A stretch of 64,000 bases of DNA from Adiantum capillus-veneris (taxonomy: Eukaryota; Streptophyta; Polypodiopsida; Polypodiales; Pteridaceae): NCBI GenBank assembly GCA_014529385.2, contig CM043958.1:123073317-123137316 (forward strand), written 5' to 3'. The notes under the pieces are model-generated. The model had not been told where the DNA came from, did no database searches, and saw only the letters and a program-made list of their open reading frames with translations. The first letter of the stretch is position 1, and each line of letters begins with the position of its first letter. The position numbers and the translations under genes were made by a program. Of this stretch, positions 23,855-35,364 are shown piece after piece.

Positions 23855-25450
23855 ATGACCTGTAGGTGTAGAAAGACCACAACCGGTGTTGGGGCAACAA
23901 CCACCCCTACCAGGATTACGACCATTTGGTATGAGATACACACCAACAGAACTGAATCAGAGGAGAAGGCTTTGGTGCCTATGCATGCATATTATGAAGA
24001 TCCAAATGGATATGCAGCAAACCCTATCTATTATCCACCGGAAGAACCCGAGACACCAGAACCATGGAGCATGATAGGAAATCAAGGACCACCAACTGCT
24101 ACACAGACAACAGGAGAAGGAAGATATAGCCTAGATGAACTAACATTGATGTTCATAGCCAATGGAGGCATGCGCGGACAGAGGCATGCTTACCAACAAA
24201 GAGGAGCTCAAGGAGCACCTCAACAACCCAAGGGACCCTGTTACAAGTGTGGAGGAGACCATTGGCTGAGAGACTGTCCTCATGATGAAATCATTAGAGT
24301 CAATGCGTATTGCCTAGAATGTGGAATTACTCATTTGATTCCCGCTTGCCCTAAAAACCCGAGCAAAGGAGTAAAAACCACCTTGAATATGTTAGAAATA
24401 GTACCTTCCAGTGGAGGATCGGAAAATGAAACAATCATACCTATTCAAGCGGTAAAACAGGCCCAAGCTCAAAGAAGGACGAATGAACCCATAGTTGAAG
24501 AACCAAAAACCGATGCCCAAAGTTCAGAAACAAAAAATCAGAAAAGCACTTGGAAAGCTAGAAAGGCGCGTAGGAAAGACAGGAAGGAACATGAGCAAAC
24601 AGCCCTATCCGAGGAGTTGAAACATACCAAGGACAGAATGGAGCGGTTAGAGGATCTAGCTAGCTTAAGCTCACACACCACAACAGCCATAGCACCCAAG
24701 GAAATAGCAGAGCCCAATAGTGCAGGATCAGGAGGATCTGTACTCGCAGACAAGGTAAATGAGCAGTTGGATGCGCTTCTAAAAGCTTATGAAGCTCGAC
24801 TTAAAAAGAACCAAACCCAGGAGCAAAGGTGGATGACTTATCCATATGTAGAAATAGAAAAACAGAGGTTGGATATGTGTAAAAAGATGATTGAGATAGC
24901 TCAATCATTGATGGAGGACCCGCTGGGTAAACCTACAACTTGGCATGAGGCACCAGCTCCAACCCCTATCCAACCAACATTAGAGAAACATGTGGAAACA
25001 AAGGAAAGACTCACTAATGCCTATGAGTCCAGAGGAGAGCCTATCATAGTGCCAAATACCATCGATGGGGCAAGTGACGGGTTCCAGCCTAAAATATTGG
25101 CAGAAATGGGTAAGGACTGTAACAGTCTAGATGATCTGTGGAAGCAAATCCGTGAGGTCCACGAGGCTAATAGGATGAGTAACCACACGAATAGCATGAG
25201 AAAAGAAACGAATGTGATCTTACCTCCTATTGAAGAATTTGAGGCAAGGTCTCAAATGAACTTTGAGATACATTCACAAGGGGGAGACCAAGGATCTATT
25301 AGTTCGGGGCACAGCCAACCAGACTCATTGAGAACCTTACCCTCTTACCTAGGAGAGTATGAAGCTAAGTCGGAAGTGAGAGCAATCCCATTCTTTCCCG
25401 GGATGACCATTCATGTGACAATTGAAGATGGTCCAAGATTGGGGTTATGA
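23855..25450 (+). pseudogene. Element B2 nucleocapsid and linker, protease deleted
   Basis: Carries the same two short-spaced zinc knuckles (CYKCGGDHWLRDC, CLECGITHLIPAC) and the long charged linker. At 25390-25430 the sequence corresponding to B1 18088-18655 is missing and a short unrelated stretch (FFPGMTIHVTIE) bridges to KMVQDWGYDHIYL in another frame. The protease D-S-G segment is therefore gone. Confidence 0.75.
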
Positions 25451-26486
25451 CCACATATACCTCAGACATGGCGAGACAAAAACTAAAATACACCTGAAAG
25501 ACCATAGTTACAAAGATGTGAACCAAACACCGGTGGAAGAGTTTGATTCGGCTACAGTAGTAGGATCAAAACTACCAGCATGGTTAGGGCAACCAAAAGA
25601 GCTATGGATGTGCAGAGCTTCACATTGTGGAAGCTTAAGAAGAGAGGATTGCGTCTTAGTAAGAGCAATTGAGGACAAGGAGTATATTCCGGAACCTTTC
25701 CTTGAAGATGCCTTGGAACCTCTAGAATGGGAACACATACTAGCAACATTGGATGTGTGTACCATTACCAACAGTCCAACAACAAAATTTTGCGATAAGG
25801 ATGGCTATGATGTGCTACCCTATTACATGGTAAGTGTTATACCAGAAGAAAGAGACGGTAGAACCACCAGAACAAGAAGAGTTTTACAACTCCTCTGAAC
25901 ATTTGGAAGTAAATGATGATGCAGATAATGAGTGTTCAGACACCTCAAGTGAGTGCGGAAATGAAATCGAGAATATCAAGTTTTATGATTTTGCTAATCA
26001 ACATTCTAGACGCCAAGAACGCTATAGGAGGAAACGAGCAGGAAACAAAGCGAGAGAGAACCTGATGCCAAGGATAAAAGGTAAAACTCACTATTTGATG
26101 CTTGTAAAAGCAGAGGATTGTGTAAAAGATCAAATATCAGGAAGATTCTCAAAAAATCGCATAGAAAGAACGCGAGAGGAAATAAAACAGGTACGAAAAG
26201 CTAAAACCGAAACAAAATCACAAAAATCTCAAGAATAAATAAAGAAACAACAAAAGACCAACAGTGGACCAAATTGGAGCGTAAACAGAAATACCAAGAA
26301 CTGAAACGGTCTTTGAGAGAGATATGGACCACTGAAGAAGATAGCGATGGTAAAGGAGACTCAGAAAAAAAAGGGGAACATGATTGTACCATCACACTAT
26401 CGGAAATTTACTATCCAGGACAGAAAAATCATAATGACACCACTAGTCAGGGAAAGAACCAACCAAGAATCCTACGATGGGCCTGA
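25422..26486 (+). pseudogene. Element B2 post-protease linker, in several frames
   Basis: Follows B1 18655-19714 closely but is broken into frames 25422-25898, 25834-26238 and 26274-26486 by a 2-bp insertion near 25850 and a TAA stop at 26236. Acidic first half, basic second half, no catalytic motif. Confidence 0.65.
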
Positions 26487-26907
26487 AAATGCAAAAAAGA
26501 TAGACCTCGCAGAACCAGGTGAAAAGCCTCAGCCGGTCTATATAGCTAACGATTTAGAGCCTGAAGAGGAAGAACAGCTAACACAACTTACCAAGAAGTA
26601 TAAAGATGTGTTCTCTTGGTCCTATAAAGATCTCAAAGGAGTTGATCCGTTGATATGTCAACATACAATTCCTTTGAAATCGGATGCAAAACCTAGCAAA
26701 CAACGTCCTTATACATATAATGACACATTTGCTAAACGAATCAAAGAAGAGATTGAAAAACTGATGGAAGCGGAATTCATCTATGAGATTGAACATACAG
26801 ATTGGGTGTCACCCATTGTGGTGGTTCCCAAAAAGAATGGAAAACTGCGAGTGTGTGTAAACCTCAAGAAGGTGAATGCAGCAACCATAAGGGATAATTG
26901 TATATGT
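26347..26907 (+). pseudogene. Element B2 reverse transcriptase, N-terminal stub
   Basis: Reads through the RT entry (HTDWVSPIVVVPKKNGKLRV) and stops matching at KVNAATIRDN, before motif A. The rest of that open frame to 27033 is D1 interior, not RT. It overlaps the preceding linker frame in the +1 register, exactly as in B1. Confidence 0.75.
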
Positions 26908-28854
26908 GTTATTCCGAGTCTATATGCAGTTTGGCATATTGTATTGGATTGTACCAATCGGTTTGATCTTGGCAGATGCATAGATATGGCAGGCGTTTGG
27001 TTTGATCTCAGGGTCGTTTTCATGAGTAGCTAGGTCTTTTTGGACCCTGACAGCTTCTTTGGCAAACATGATCCTCAGGTGACGACCTTTCAGGTTTTCC
27101 TACTCTTCACAATCCAAGTTTACCGATGGTGTGACTCTCTGTGAGTCTCGAGTTTCATGAGATTCAGGATTTGCTATTCATTTTCAGAGGAAAAAAAGTT
27201 CTACTCCATGTTGTCTCAGATTTCTTTCTGGTGGTACTTATTCTCTTTTCCCAGGATTGAGCAGGAGGGGGACTTCCTATCTTTGGGGGAGTTCTCAGGT
27301 TTATCTCTTGAGCTTTCAGTGTCAATATTTGCTCTATTCCAACGTGGGTTCAGCCACTTGCTACCTCAGAGCGTATTTTTGAGGATACTTCTCTTTCAGA
27401 GGGGGCTTCTAGGTTATTATCTTCAGTCGACTACCGATGCTCCATTCAGCGGAGTACCACGCAAGGTGTCTTTCAGTCCTAGGTTTCCCTTGCCCATTTC
27501 TTGCAGTTTTGGATGGTGTGCTTGAGCCCACATTGCAGTTATTATCTTGGTGGATGTTTTCCCTTGGCCATTTTGGTGGTTGCCTCGTCTTTCGGATTTG
27601 TGGTGTGACGGTTGCTCTTCACAATGCACCCGAGCAGTAGTTCCTATGCCTCGTCTTCTAGATTGATCCTTGGATACTGTACCATACATGAAACAACTAC
27701 TTCCCTTATCGTTAGACCGGCATGTTACCTTTTGTATAGGTGAAGAGTGGTCTCTCTCGGACTAGGAACCAATTACAATTACCCATGGCATTCTTCAAAG
27801 AGGGGAGACAATCTTCTTGCTTCTCCCAGATTTGGTTCTAGGTTCCACAGGTATATCGATATCAATATCATTTTTCCTTTTGGATTCACCTATCCTTGGT
27901 GATCCAGTTACACATGAAGAGACTGTTGGAGAGTTATGACAATTATCCATAGTTTGAGTGTTCTTCCTTCCGAGGGGGATATGGAGCCATCTTGGGAGTC
28001 AGTTTCTGTGGACTAATTCTTTTCAATTCTAGTGGTTCCATGTGCAACAAATAGGATTGACAGTCTATTTGGTTGCTTTCTACAACACCTTGTTCTTCTC
28101 TTGCAAAGCTTGGGAGCACGATCTTCCTTTGATCTTGCCGTGTTAGCTGCAGTCTCAGTATTGATGTGTGTTTCCATTCTGTTGGATGTTTGTTTCCGAT
28201 TCACTCTGAAAATGGGGTGATATTCTCTCGTGTGGTGTTCCAAACAGATAGTTACAGTATCACTCTCAGTTCTGATGATCATCATTCTATATGGTGGTTG
28301 GTGCAACTCTAGTTTGCAGATCATCATTCTATATGGTGGTTGGTGCAACTCTTTGGTTCCTCATCTCATCAGACATATAGTTCCATAATAGTCTCGGATT
28401 GTTCCCTTTCCTTGGACTTTCGTCGCATCTTGGAGTAATTTTTGGCATATGGTATATGACGGGCGGTGCAGATTTTTGACTCTTTTCTTGAGGGTGGAGT
28501 ACTTTAGAGTTGGAAAATGATCCGGATACCAGTTTTTTATGCATTTTACCCTCAGTTCGTATACTTACTCTTGGAGCGGTCAGCAGCAGTACCTTTTGCA
28601 GATGCTGGTTGTGCGACTTGTGAGTCGGTTCGCTTTGAGGAGATTCTTGATAGACCTGGCTTTACTTTCAGCTGACAACATTATAATTCACAGGCGTCTT
28701 TTGAGGGTAGCAGTTGGATCATATTTGCTGCAGGATACTTTCCCACAGTAGAGTTTGTAGCAGATATCCTCATCCACAAAACCCTCTCTTTACAGTTTTA
28801 GATTGTTCACTCTAGCTCCTTGGATCCGTTTCTCGTCCAGCATCTGAGAGGGAG
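26908..28854 (+). other. D1 internal sequence, right part; no gene seen
   Basis: About 1.9 kb without coding similarity. From about 27880 rightward it is matched in inverted form by 63014-64000. At 28277-28352 a 42-bp unit is tandemly repeated (1.8 copies); the inverted copy has one unit. The end, CATCTGAGAGGGAG at 28841-28854, is the purine tract that primes plus-strand synthesis next to the LTR. Confidence 0.6.
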
Positions 28855-29696
28855 TGTTAGAGTTCATATTCCCGTCCGGTGGTAGCTCCAGTATCTCCCA
28901 GGAGCAGATTAGGGAGTGAGGGTTGTTTTGTGGCTGAGCTTGGCCAGTGTGAGGTTTTTCTCTCATATGAGGTCATGTCTAGCCATGTTTAGCTCGGGTT
29001 TTGGCTCAGTTCCATGTCCTTGCATGCTCCTAGTGCCCTAGGTATTTTCCCCCCTTGAGCCTATGGACATATGGTGCCACTTTCCACCCTTCCCCTATTT
29101 TTCGCCATTTATTATGGTCGTGGGGCTAGAGGAGTGGGTCGGGCAGGCTGCTATAAGCCCTATATAGGCAGCTAGGGGGCGTTTACTTCTACACATTGCA
29201 GATCAGTGCCAGTCAGGGGTGCCCTCCATTGGGCACCCAAGGGGGCAGCCCTTTGAGGCCAGGCAGCCAGCGGATAGAGGAGGGACAGCCAAACGTTTTT
29301 GGGCAACACCCTCACCGGTGTTTTTGGTGCAGCCAACAGTCAGCAAAGGAGGAGCAGCCCAATATTTTCCTTGGGCAATAGGAGCGGTGCTCGGAGTTCA
29401 TCTCAATGGTGCAATACCACTTTAGGGTAGCCCTTCACGGGCTTTGTGCCCATGCAGTAGCCAATTTCCTCGATCGAGATCTATATCCCCATCTAGATAT
29501 ATGCTCTCAGAGAATGTTGGAGGTGATGCACATGTCGAGGCTGTATCAGTGGTCTCGTGTGCAGGAGCAATTGGAAGTGTTAGTAGCAGTCACAGTTGCG
29601 TGTGTCCTCAGATCTATCCATTGGCATGTCAGTTCTATGTCAGACCACCCTTGGTCACTTGTTAGAGTAGATTGTTATTAGCATGGAGAGCTTTGC

Positions 29697-29737
<41 letters not shown>

Positions 29738-29899
29738 CTCAGATGTCCTATCTTATTCTACTTATGTGATCTCTCTTCTCCACAGGTGTGCCTAGTTCAT
29801 GTGTTTGGCATTGCAGGTGTTCTAGATGGGAGTGGAGGTATCCACCGGATCATGAGCCAGGTCTTGTCCTCGTTGCATCTTTCGCTGCCACCTTTGACA
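28855..29899 (+). repeat. 3' LTR of element D1
   Basis: Starts TGTTAGAG and ends CCTTTGACA, followed by agacc. It contains (TC)17 at 29701-29734. TATATAGGCAGC near 29162 is a possible core promoter. A further copy of its first 350 bp, inverted, is at 62665-63013. Confidence 0.8.
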
Positions 29900-29904
29900 A
29901 GACC

Positions 29905-31358
29905 ATGTCTCTTGAGTGTTTTATCTTTTAACAGTAGTTTGGTAACCTAACATGACATAAAAGCATCTTTACATGTGAAATTGTTCAAAACATTCCATAT
30001 TATGCTAATGGTAGACACAATTATAAGATACTCAAACTGCTTGTATGAAAACCTGGCTTCCATAATGTGGGCCTTTATCATCTCTTGAAGATTTGTCAAC
30101 ACATGCTCACATAAAACAATCTCAATGAAATTTTTGTGACCTACACATTTACTATGTTTCCCTTATCAAATGGACAACATTGAACTAAATATAAGAGTGT
30201 CTCAAAATGATCTTGATCCTAGTAAAACCGGCATGTAACCCCAACCTTGCATCATTCCCTCTACGGGGTATTAAGTGCTTCAATTGAACTCAAGGAAACA
30301 TGTTTATATGATGTGGAATCCATATGCACAATTAAAATTGTGTTTATACTGCATCTAAGATGCTAAAAAAAATAATCAAATTGCAAAATTTGTCAACAAA
30401 TTTGCACATGAATGTTTTTATAGAAAGGACATAACTTGAAATAGAAACATTCCGTGATCCTTAGAAGCATGCAAACATGTCAGAGACTACTATTCAAAGC
30501 TATTTAGCACTATAACCCTAACTAAGACGAGTTTTAGGATGGTCGTTTGCTAATACTATGAAAAATTTGACAAAAATGGCACACATTTTTTTGATACAGC
30601 TAGCTTGAAAACCCATTGCCAACAAGCACAAAGTCAAATGTGGAATTTATAGCCCAAAAAATGCCAAGTTTTCGTATGCTCATAATTGGTGTTAGCGCGA
30701 AACGTTTTAGGGCCAAAACATTCCACCCTTGTAACCTGGTGTTTCACCACGAAAAGTTTAAGTCTAATGATAGGCGCGCCGAAATGCGTTTCATGGTGAC
30801 CATGCTCATAAGAGAACTTCGTGGATGCAAAACACTTCAAAACTCAATTTGAATTCTTTGAATGATTCTAGGTAAGCTGCTTGGTTAAGAGGAAATAAGA
30901 GTGTCCCATTACCAATCCAGTGTTAAATTTTTTTTCCTTAGGCTGGGTTTAAATGAGCATGTTTGCTTCTCTATTTGCTTTCTGGTCACTGGTATGTACA
31001 CGAAAATCATTGAGGGAGTCACATGTTTTGTTTTGCCTTCAAGTCCTCTCACATGCCGTGCTTCACCTTGGCTATACATACAACTACTCGGCACATAGCC
31101 TTGGTGATTCAGGAGAGAAACCACTTCGCCTCTAAGGGTCGACCCACACGGGGGCATCTTAGTCGGAGAGAGAGCTCATTTGAGTCCCAAGGGGATGGTT
31201 GCTTGATGAAGTCCAATAAGTAGCATGTTAGAACTTTGATGGGGCTGTCATAGCTTTTCCTAGGAAGCTCTCCGTCTCCGGTGAGCTTAAAGGGCAAGCC
31301 CAGGCGCGTTGCTCACGGCTTTGATGGAAAGTGTGCGTCCGCCACGTGGAGAAAGAAC
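29905..31358. other. No gene seen
   Basis: AT-rich sequence right of D1. Small open frames at 30616-30852 (+) and 30634-30840 (-) overlap on opposite strands and resemble nothing I know. From 31000 to 31350 the sequence becomes more GC-rich ahead of the U6 gene. Confidence 0.4.
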
Positions 31359-31403
31359 AGCCCCACATGGGCAGGCAAATGTAGGTTTACAGGCTTTGTA
31401 TCT
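31359..31403 (+). promoter_or_regulatory. U6 promoter: upstream sequence element and TATA-like box
   Basis: AGCCCCACATGG at 31359-31370 is close to the plant snRNA upstream element (RTCCCACATCG). TTGTATCT at 31396-31403 stands where the TATA box is expected, about 25 bp after it and 24 bp before the transcript. As I recall, that close spacing is typical of plant Pol III (U6) rather than Pol II snRNA genes. Both elements deviate from consensus. Confidence 0.6.
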
Positions 31404-31427
31404 CAAAGAAGGCACGTTGTTGCTTTC

Positions 31428-31447
31428 GTCCCTTCGGGGACATCTGA

Positions 31448-31479
<32 letters not shown>

Positions 31480-31529
31480 GGCCCCTGCGCAAGGATGACA
31501 CGCACAAATCGAGAAATGGTCCAAATTTT
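31428..31529 (+). ncRNA. U6: U6 spliceosomal snRNA
   Basis: The 102-nt sequence is a nearly exact plant U6: the 5' stem-loop GTCCCTTCGGGGACATC, the ACAGAGA box (31463-31469) that pairs with the 5' splice site, the AGC triad (31475-31477) within GATTAGCATGG, GCGCAAGGATGACACGCA for the internal stem-loop, and the 3' end GAGAAATGGTCCAAATTTT. Against the common plant sequence from memory I see two changes, C to T in CATCTGATAAAA and T to C in CACAAATCGAG. The core is intact, and a promoter and T-run terminator are present, so this may be a working gene. Confidence 0.95.
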
Positions 31530-31533
31530 TTTT
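31526..31533 (+). terminator. Pol III T-run terminator of U6
   Basis: Eight T residues directly after CCAAA, the normal Pol III stop signal; the U6 3' end lies within it. Confidence 0.85.
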
Positions 31534-32739
31534 CCGTTTCCTGCCTCTGCCTCTGGAAGGCCGCTCAGGTGTGATGATCCTGTTTTGTCCTTTCCATCTT
31601 TCACGCATGGCTCGTGTGGGTCTTCAAAGCACCAGTCGCCTTCTCCCGCAGCCAGTTTGTAATTACAGACATGACCCTTCGCCCTGTGCCTCAAGGGGTT
31701 TCTTTCAACACCCAAGAGCTTTGGATCTGTGCTACATACAGACAAGAAACCACAGAGGACAGGCCGCAAGAAGGGAAGGGCAGGTTTTCGGTGCATACAA
31801 AGAGTCCTGCTTGATGGAGGGAGGGGCATTGGGACTTCTCTCAGGACCCCAATACTCGACATCCCACCCACCAAGAGCCACCATGGTCCATGGTGGAAGG
31901 CATGCATATTGATGCTGCTTTTTCCAGATACTCAGAAGAGCGGGTGAGTGAGTTGCTGTTTCACATTGGTGGGTAGCGGCTAATGAAATCAGGTCAGGGG
32001 CTTCTGCTGCTCCATCATCGACGGTGTGGGTCAAGCACAAGGGCTGCTGATTTTGTGCCACAGCATCCATCCATTCGAGACAAAGTTTTGTTGTGGCTTT
32101 GCGAGTAGTTTCCAGTTCAATTACTGAGATATAAGACAGCCACCAACTTCGAGGATGAAGTTGGTAAATACCATTGTTCTTTAGGGTGCTCCTTCGACCG
32201 CTGAAATTGCCGCTCCACTGGTGTGCGACCTTGGTCCTGATGAAGAAGTACCGACACCTCCAGATAGCTCGATATCCTCATTGTAACTCCCTCGAGTCGG
32301 TAGCGGTAATCCCAATTCTGCACCACCATGAGATGCCTCGGTCGTGTTCTCCGTCTGACGGCATCAGCCCTAGGCACCACCTCTCTCAAATGCAGTGAGA
32401 CAGGAGTCTGGTGAGCTTTTGAATGAGGGAGAGTAGAATCATTTGAGATGCCACAAGCCCAATGAATCTGGGATGTCCAACTCCTTGGGGCTGGTGGGGC
32501 GCAAGGTGGAAGCAAATAAGGATACGCCCTGCATATAGGCAAAAGGCTACTGCGACATATCATTGAGGAATCCAACGCATGGTTATCCATGCCTCACCGA
32601 ATCATGAAGATTATCGCCATAAGATAAGTTGGCATGGCAGCGATGCCAAATGGAAGTAGCAGATGATGAGCAGCTGTCTTGGGCCTCCCACCCCAGGCAA
32701 AAGCAAGCGCCAGTGAACCGAGATCACTAGGACAAACCA
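31534..32739. other. No gene recognised
   Basis: Overlapping open frames on both strands (31473-31907 and 32117-32590 minus; 31571-31912 plus) show no known motif. GC content is higher than in the surroundings. It could be the 3' flank of a former gene. Confidence 0.35.
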
Positions 32740-33960
32740 TTGCTTGGTAGTGTTGTGGTGGCAAAACTGGCCTTTTTTTTCTTGGTAACCCACCCCACTT
32801 TTGGTCGGTAAGTCACACTTGTGTTTACTTGTTTGGCCCAAAACAAATTTTGGCATTCAGGCCTTATCGGGACGTGGCCGCTTGGCATGATCCAAGTCAT
32901 TGTCAAATCGTACGGCCAAGAATCTCACGATTGCTTTTAATAATGACTTCACGCTCTCGCGCTGCATGCAATATTGTCAAAGAATAGCAGCTTACACATA
33001 GGCTTTTTGGCACTGAGAAGGGCGACGATGGATTGGAAGCTTTAGAGTGAGTACTTGTCCCTCCTCCCAAAAGCTTGTGTATGATGGCGTCGAAGACGAT
33101 CATGAACTCAAAGACTGCAGCGAGAGGTATGGGTTAAGCTTGTTTCCATGGCTGGGATTGTTGGGGAAACATGTTGTGCTTGGCAATGCTTTGTTCGATA
33201 TGAATGCCGACTTTGGTACCCTTGAAAAAGCACACAAAGCTCTTAGCCAACTTCCTATCCAAAATGTAGTCTCTTGGAGCACATTGATTGCAGGTTATGC
33301 TAAGCGTAGCTATGGGCAAGGATTTGAATACAAAACTACAAGATAGAAAGTTACATGACCGTGTCAAGGACTTGAATACCAAAGTGTCGCAGAGAAATTC
33401 GGGTTCATTACCTTGTTCTTGATTACCATGACTATGTAGTAGAAAATGGAATATGGGGCAAGAAATTGTGTCAACTCCCCACCATACTTCTGTATGGCAT
33501 TCACTAGACCATGCACTAGCTACTTTTTTTTAATATTTTAACAAGTTCTCTTAGTACAAAGAATTAGTAGTGGCTGGTGTTTTCTTTTTCATTCATACCT
33601 CCTTCAAGAAGGCGAGGTTTTTTCGGTACAAATTGGTTACGTGAAAACATTACTCATAGGGTTAGTGCTTTGTTTTGATGGAGAGATTGCACCTGTGCTT
33701 TACAAAAAAATTGAGGTTTTGATTTTATAAATCTGCTTCACATAATCTTCTACGTATATTTTCAATTGTTTTTTACGTTTATAAAAAAAACTTATCAACC
33801 CATGTTATCCTACTTACAAATTGACTACTATGACTTATTTGCACATTTAGAATAATTTTACACATCAACTACTATGACATGGCTAACCAAGCAAGACCCA
33901 TTTTGCTATTTCTTTGTGTCAAGCATTACCAATGACATCAATTGTTAGGCAATAGTCACA
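32740..33960 (+). pseudogene. PPR gene fragment, duplicated copy 1
   Basis: Matches 53285-54620 almost throughout. It includes the gene start (MASKTIMNSKTA from about 33080) and one PPR unit read as GKHVVLGNALFDMNADFGTL and LPIQNVVSWSTLIAGYA up to a stop at 33346. Compared with copy 2 it lacks about 215 bp between the start and the repeat (53665-53880), so the first exon is fused out of frame to the repeat. PPR proteins bind organelle RNA, but this fragment cannot make one. Confidence 0.75.
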
Positions 33961-33985
33961 TGAAGCATTGTGAGAGTGGGCCAAA

Positions 33986-33987
33986 GT

Positions 33988-34063
<76 letters not shown>

Positions 34064-34181
34064 GAATCAGGTCGAATAGAATATGTGTAACCATTTAAGA
34101 AGTAGTAACCTATACAATTAATTTTTCATAAGCTTGAGCAGCCATAGCTATGGAGACGTGTGTGTGTGTGTGTGTGTGTGT

Positions 34182-34240
<59 letters not shown>

Positions 34241-34350
34241 GAGATAGAGAGCTTCAGAATGAGCCTTCATGGCTACAAAAATTGAGGCCAAATCAGTCCT
34301 GCGTGAGCAAAGTCGACTCCCTCCCTGTGAGTGTGTGTGTGTGTGTGTGT
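33986..34350. repeat. Cluster of (GT)n and (GA)n microsatellites
   Basis: (GT)n at 33986-34012 joined to (GA)n at 34013-34065; (GT)n at 34158-34183 joined to (GA)n at 34186-34240; (GT)n at 34331-34350. Open frames across them are artefacts. Confidence 0.95.
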
Positions 34351-35359
34351 ATCCTCTAGCTATTTTGGGACTAGTAACATGACTAGGCCCAGTGGAGAGT
34401 CTTACAAGATGACGAGCAAGTTTTTCGAGCAACAAAAGAAATGAGCGAGTCCTTCAATAAAGTTAGTTGTGAATTAGAGAGATTTAGGGAAAATAGATGG
34501 TCGTAGAGTCTGACAAAGATATAGAGCTGGTCTCTATGTAGAGATGTTCCTCTATCCACGTGTATGTGGCTACCATTCCCCTCATCCACACATGGACCCA
34601 CCTCGGACACTATGTGAAAAGACACAAGCTCAAAAGTACCTTCTTCCCTACTAGTTGTCTCGAGATCTTCAATCACATTGAACCGAACCCAAAGGTCTAT
34701 ACTCTCACTCTCATCAACAATAAACATGATTATCAGAATCATAAAAATCTTCGATGAGAGACACTGAACTGACTTGATCAATATAGAGGATCATGAGTCA
34801 CCAAATCCCTTCTTCATCTTTGGGAACCACGACCAATGACTGGACTACAAAATTAAATGCCCTCATTGTTTGAGTATTTAATTTTTACGTATATGAGATA
34901 TACACTTTGCACTGGCCAATAATGTGAAGTCATGATACTCTCATAAACGCCAAAACACATCTAGACTTTTCTTCACTGGAACTACAACAATTTTTAAAAA
35001 GAATGTTTCAAACTTGACCATAGCTATATTAAAAAAAAAAAAACCAAAATACCCTTGAAATTTATGGAAATTCTCGAAATACCCCTCAAAATTTTAGAAA
35101 CTCCCAATGTATCCTTGCATCATTTTGGGATGCATTTGCCCCAATTTTAACAGAGTCTAATGTTTATGACAATGGAGATCTATTTATAGTGTCTTAGATA
35201 AATTTATTCACCAATAAGCTCACAAATAGAGGCATTCGCATCCAAAAATGATGAACGATTTCATATGAAGAGGCCTCAATACCATCCTAAATACTAAATC
35301 TATCATCTTTTATTGAGGAGAATCAATCGTCCTATAAAGAGGTGCGAAAAGAGAAGATT
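34351..35359. other. No gene recognised
   Basis: A minus-strand open frame of 132 codons at 34383-34781 has no motif I know and may be chance. The rest is AT-rich, with an A-run at 35031-35043. Confidence 0.3.
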
Positions 35360-35364
35360 TTAGA

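Larger units (their letters stand above)
21527..26907 (+). mobile_element. Ty3/gypsy element B, copy B2 (partial, in tandem with B1)
   Basis: Starts at the leader position equal to B1 14419 and ends inside RT at the equivalent of B1 20128 (after KVNAATIRDN). By eye it is roughly 97 percent identical to B1 where both exist. It lacks LTRs, primer site, the protease block, the RT palm, RNase H and integrase. Beyond 26907 the sequence changes to D1 interior. Confidence 0.8.
9769..29899 (+). mobile_element. LTR retrotransposon D1, about 20.1 kb, with a nested Ty3 element B
   Basis: Two similar direct repeats, 9769-10945 and 28855-29899, behave as LTRs. The left one is followed by TGGTATCAGAGC (primer site). 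The right one is preceded by a purine-rich tract (GAGAGGGAG) and starts TGTTAGAG. The flanks are aaacc (9764-9768) and agacc (29900-29904), a 4-of-5 match expected of an aged target duplication. The internal sequence at both ends shows no coding similarity, so the parent element may be a large non-coding type, and I cannot say whether it is Copia or Gypsy. The middle is filled by element B. An inverted partial copy of this element lies at 62665-64000. Confidence 0.75.

Noticed and set aside
28013-28348. 111-codon minus-strand frame, also found at 63599-63838
   Set aside because: It is shared only because D1 and D2 are inverted copies of a non-coding interior; no motif and no conservation of frame ends.
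31569-31680. Possible C/D-box snoRNA downstream of U6 (GTGATGA as C box)
   Set aside because: No D box (CTGA) at a suitable distance and no terminal stem.
31473-31907. 144-codon minus-strand gene overlapping U6
   Set aside because: It runs through the U6 gene and has no similarity; likely chance in GC-richer sequence.
33986-34240. CRISPR-like or satellite array
   Set aside because: Only dinucleotide repeats; no spaced repeat units.
34383-34781. 132-codon minus-strand gene
   Set aside because: No recognisable domain, no supporting splice sites or neighbours; kept only as a note.
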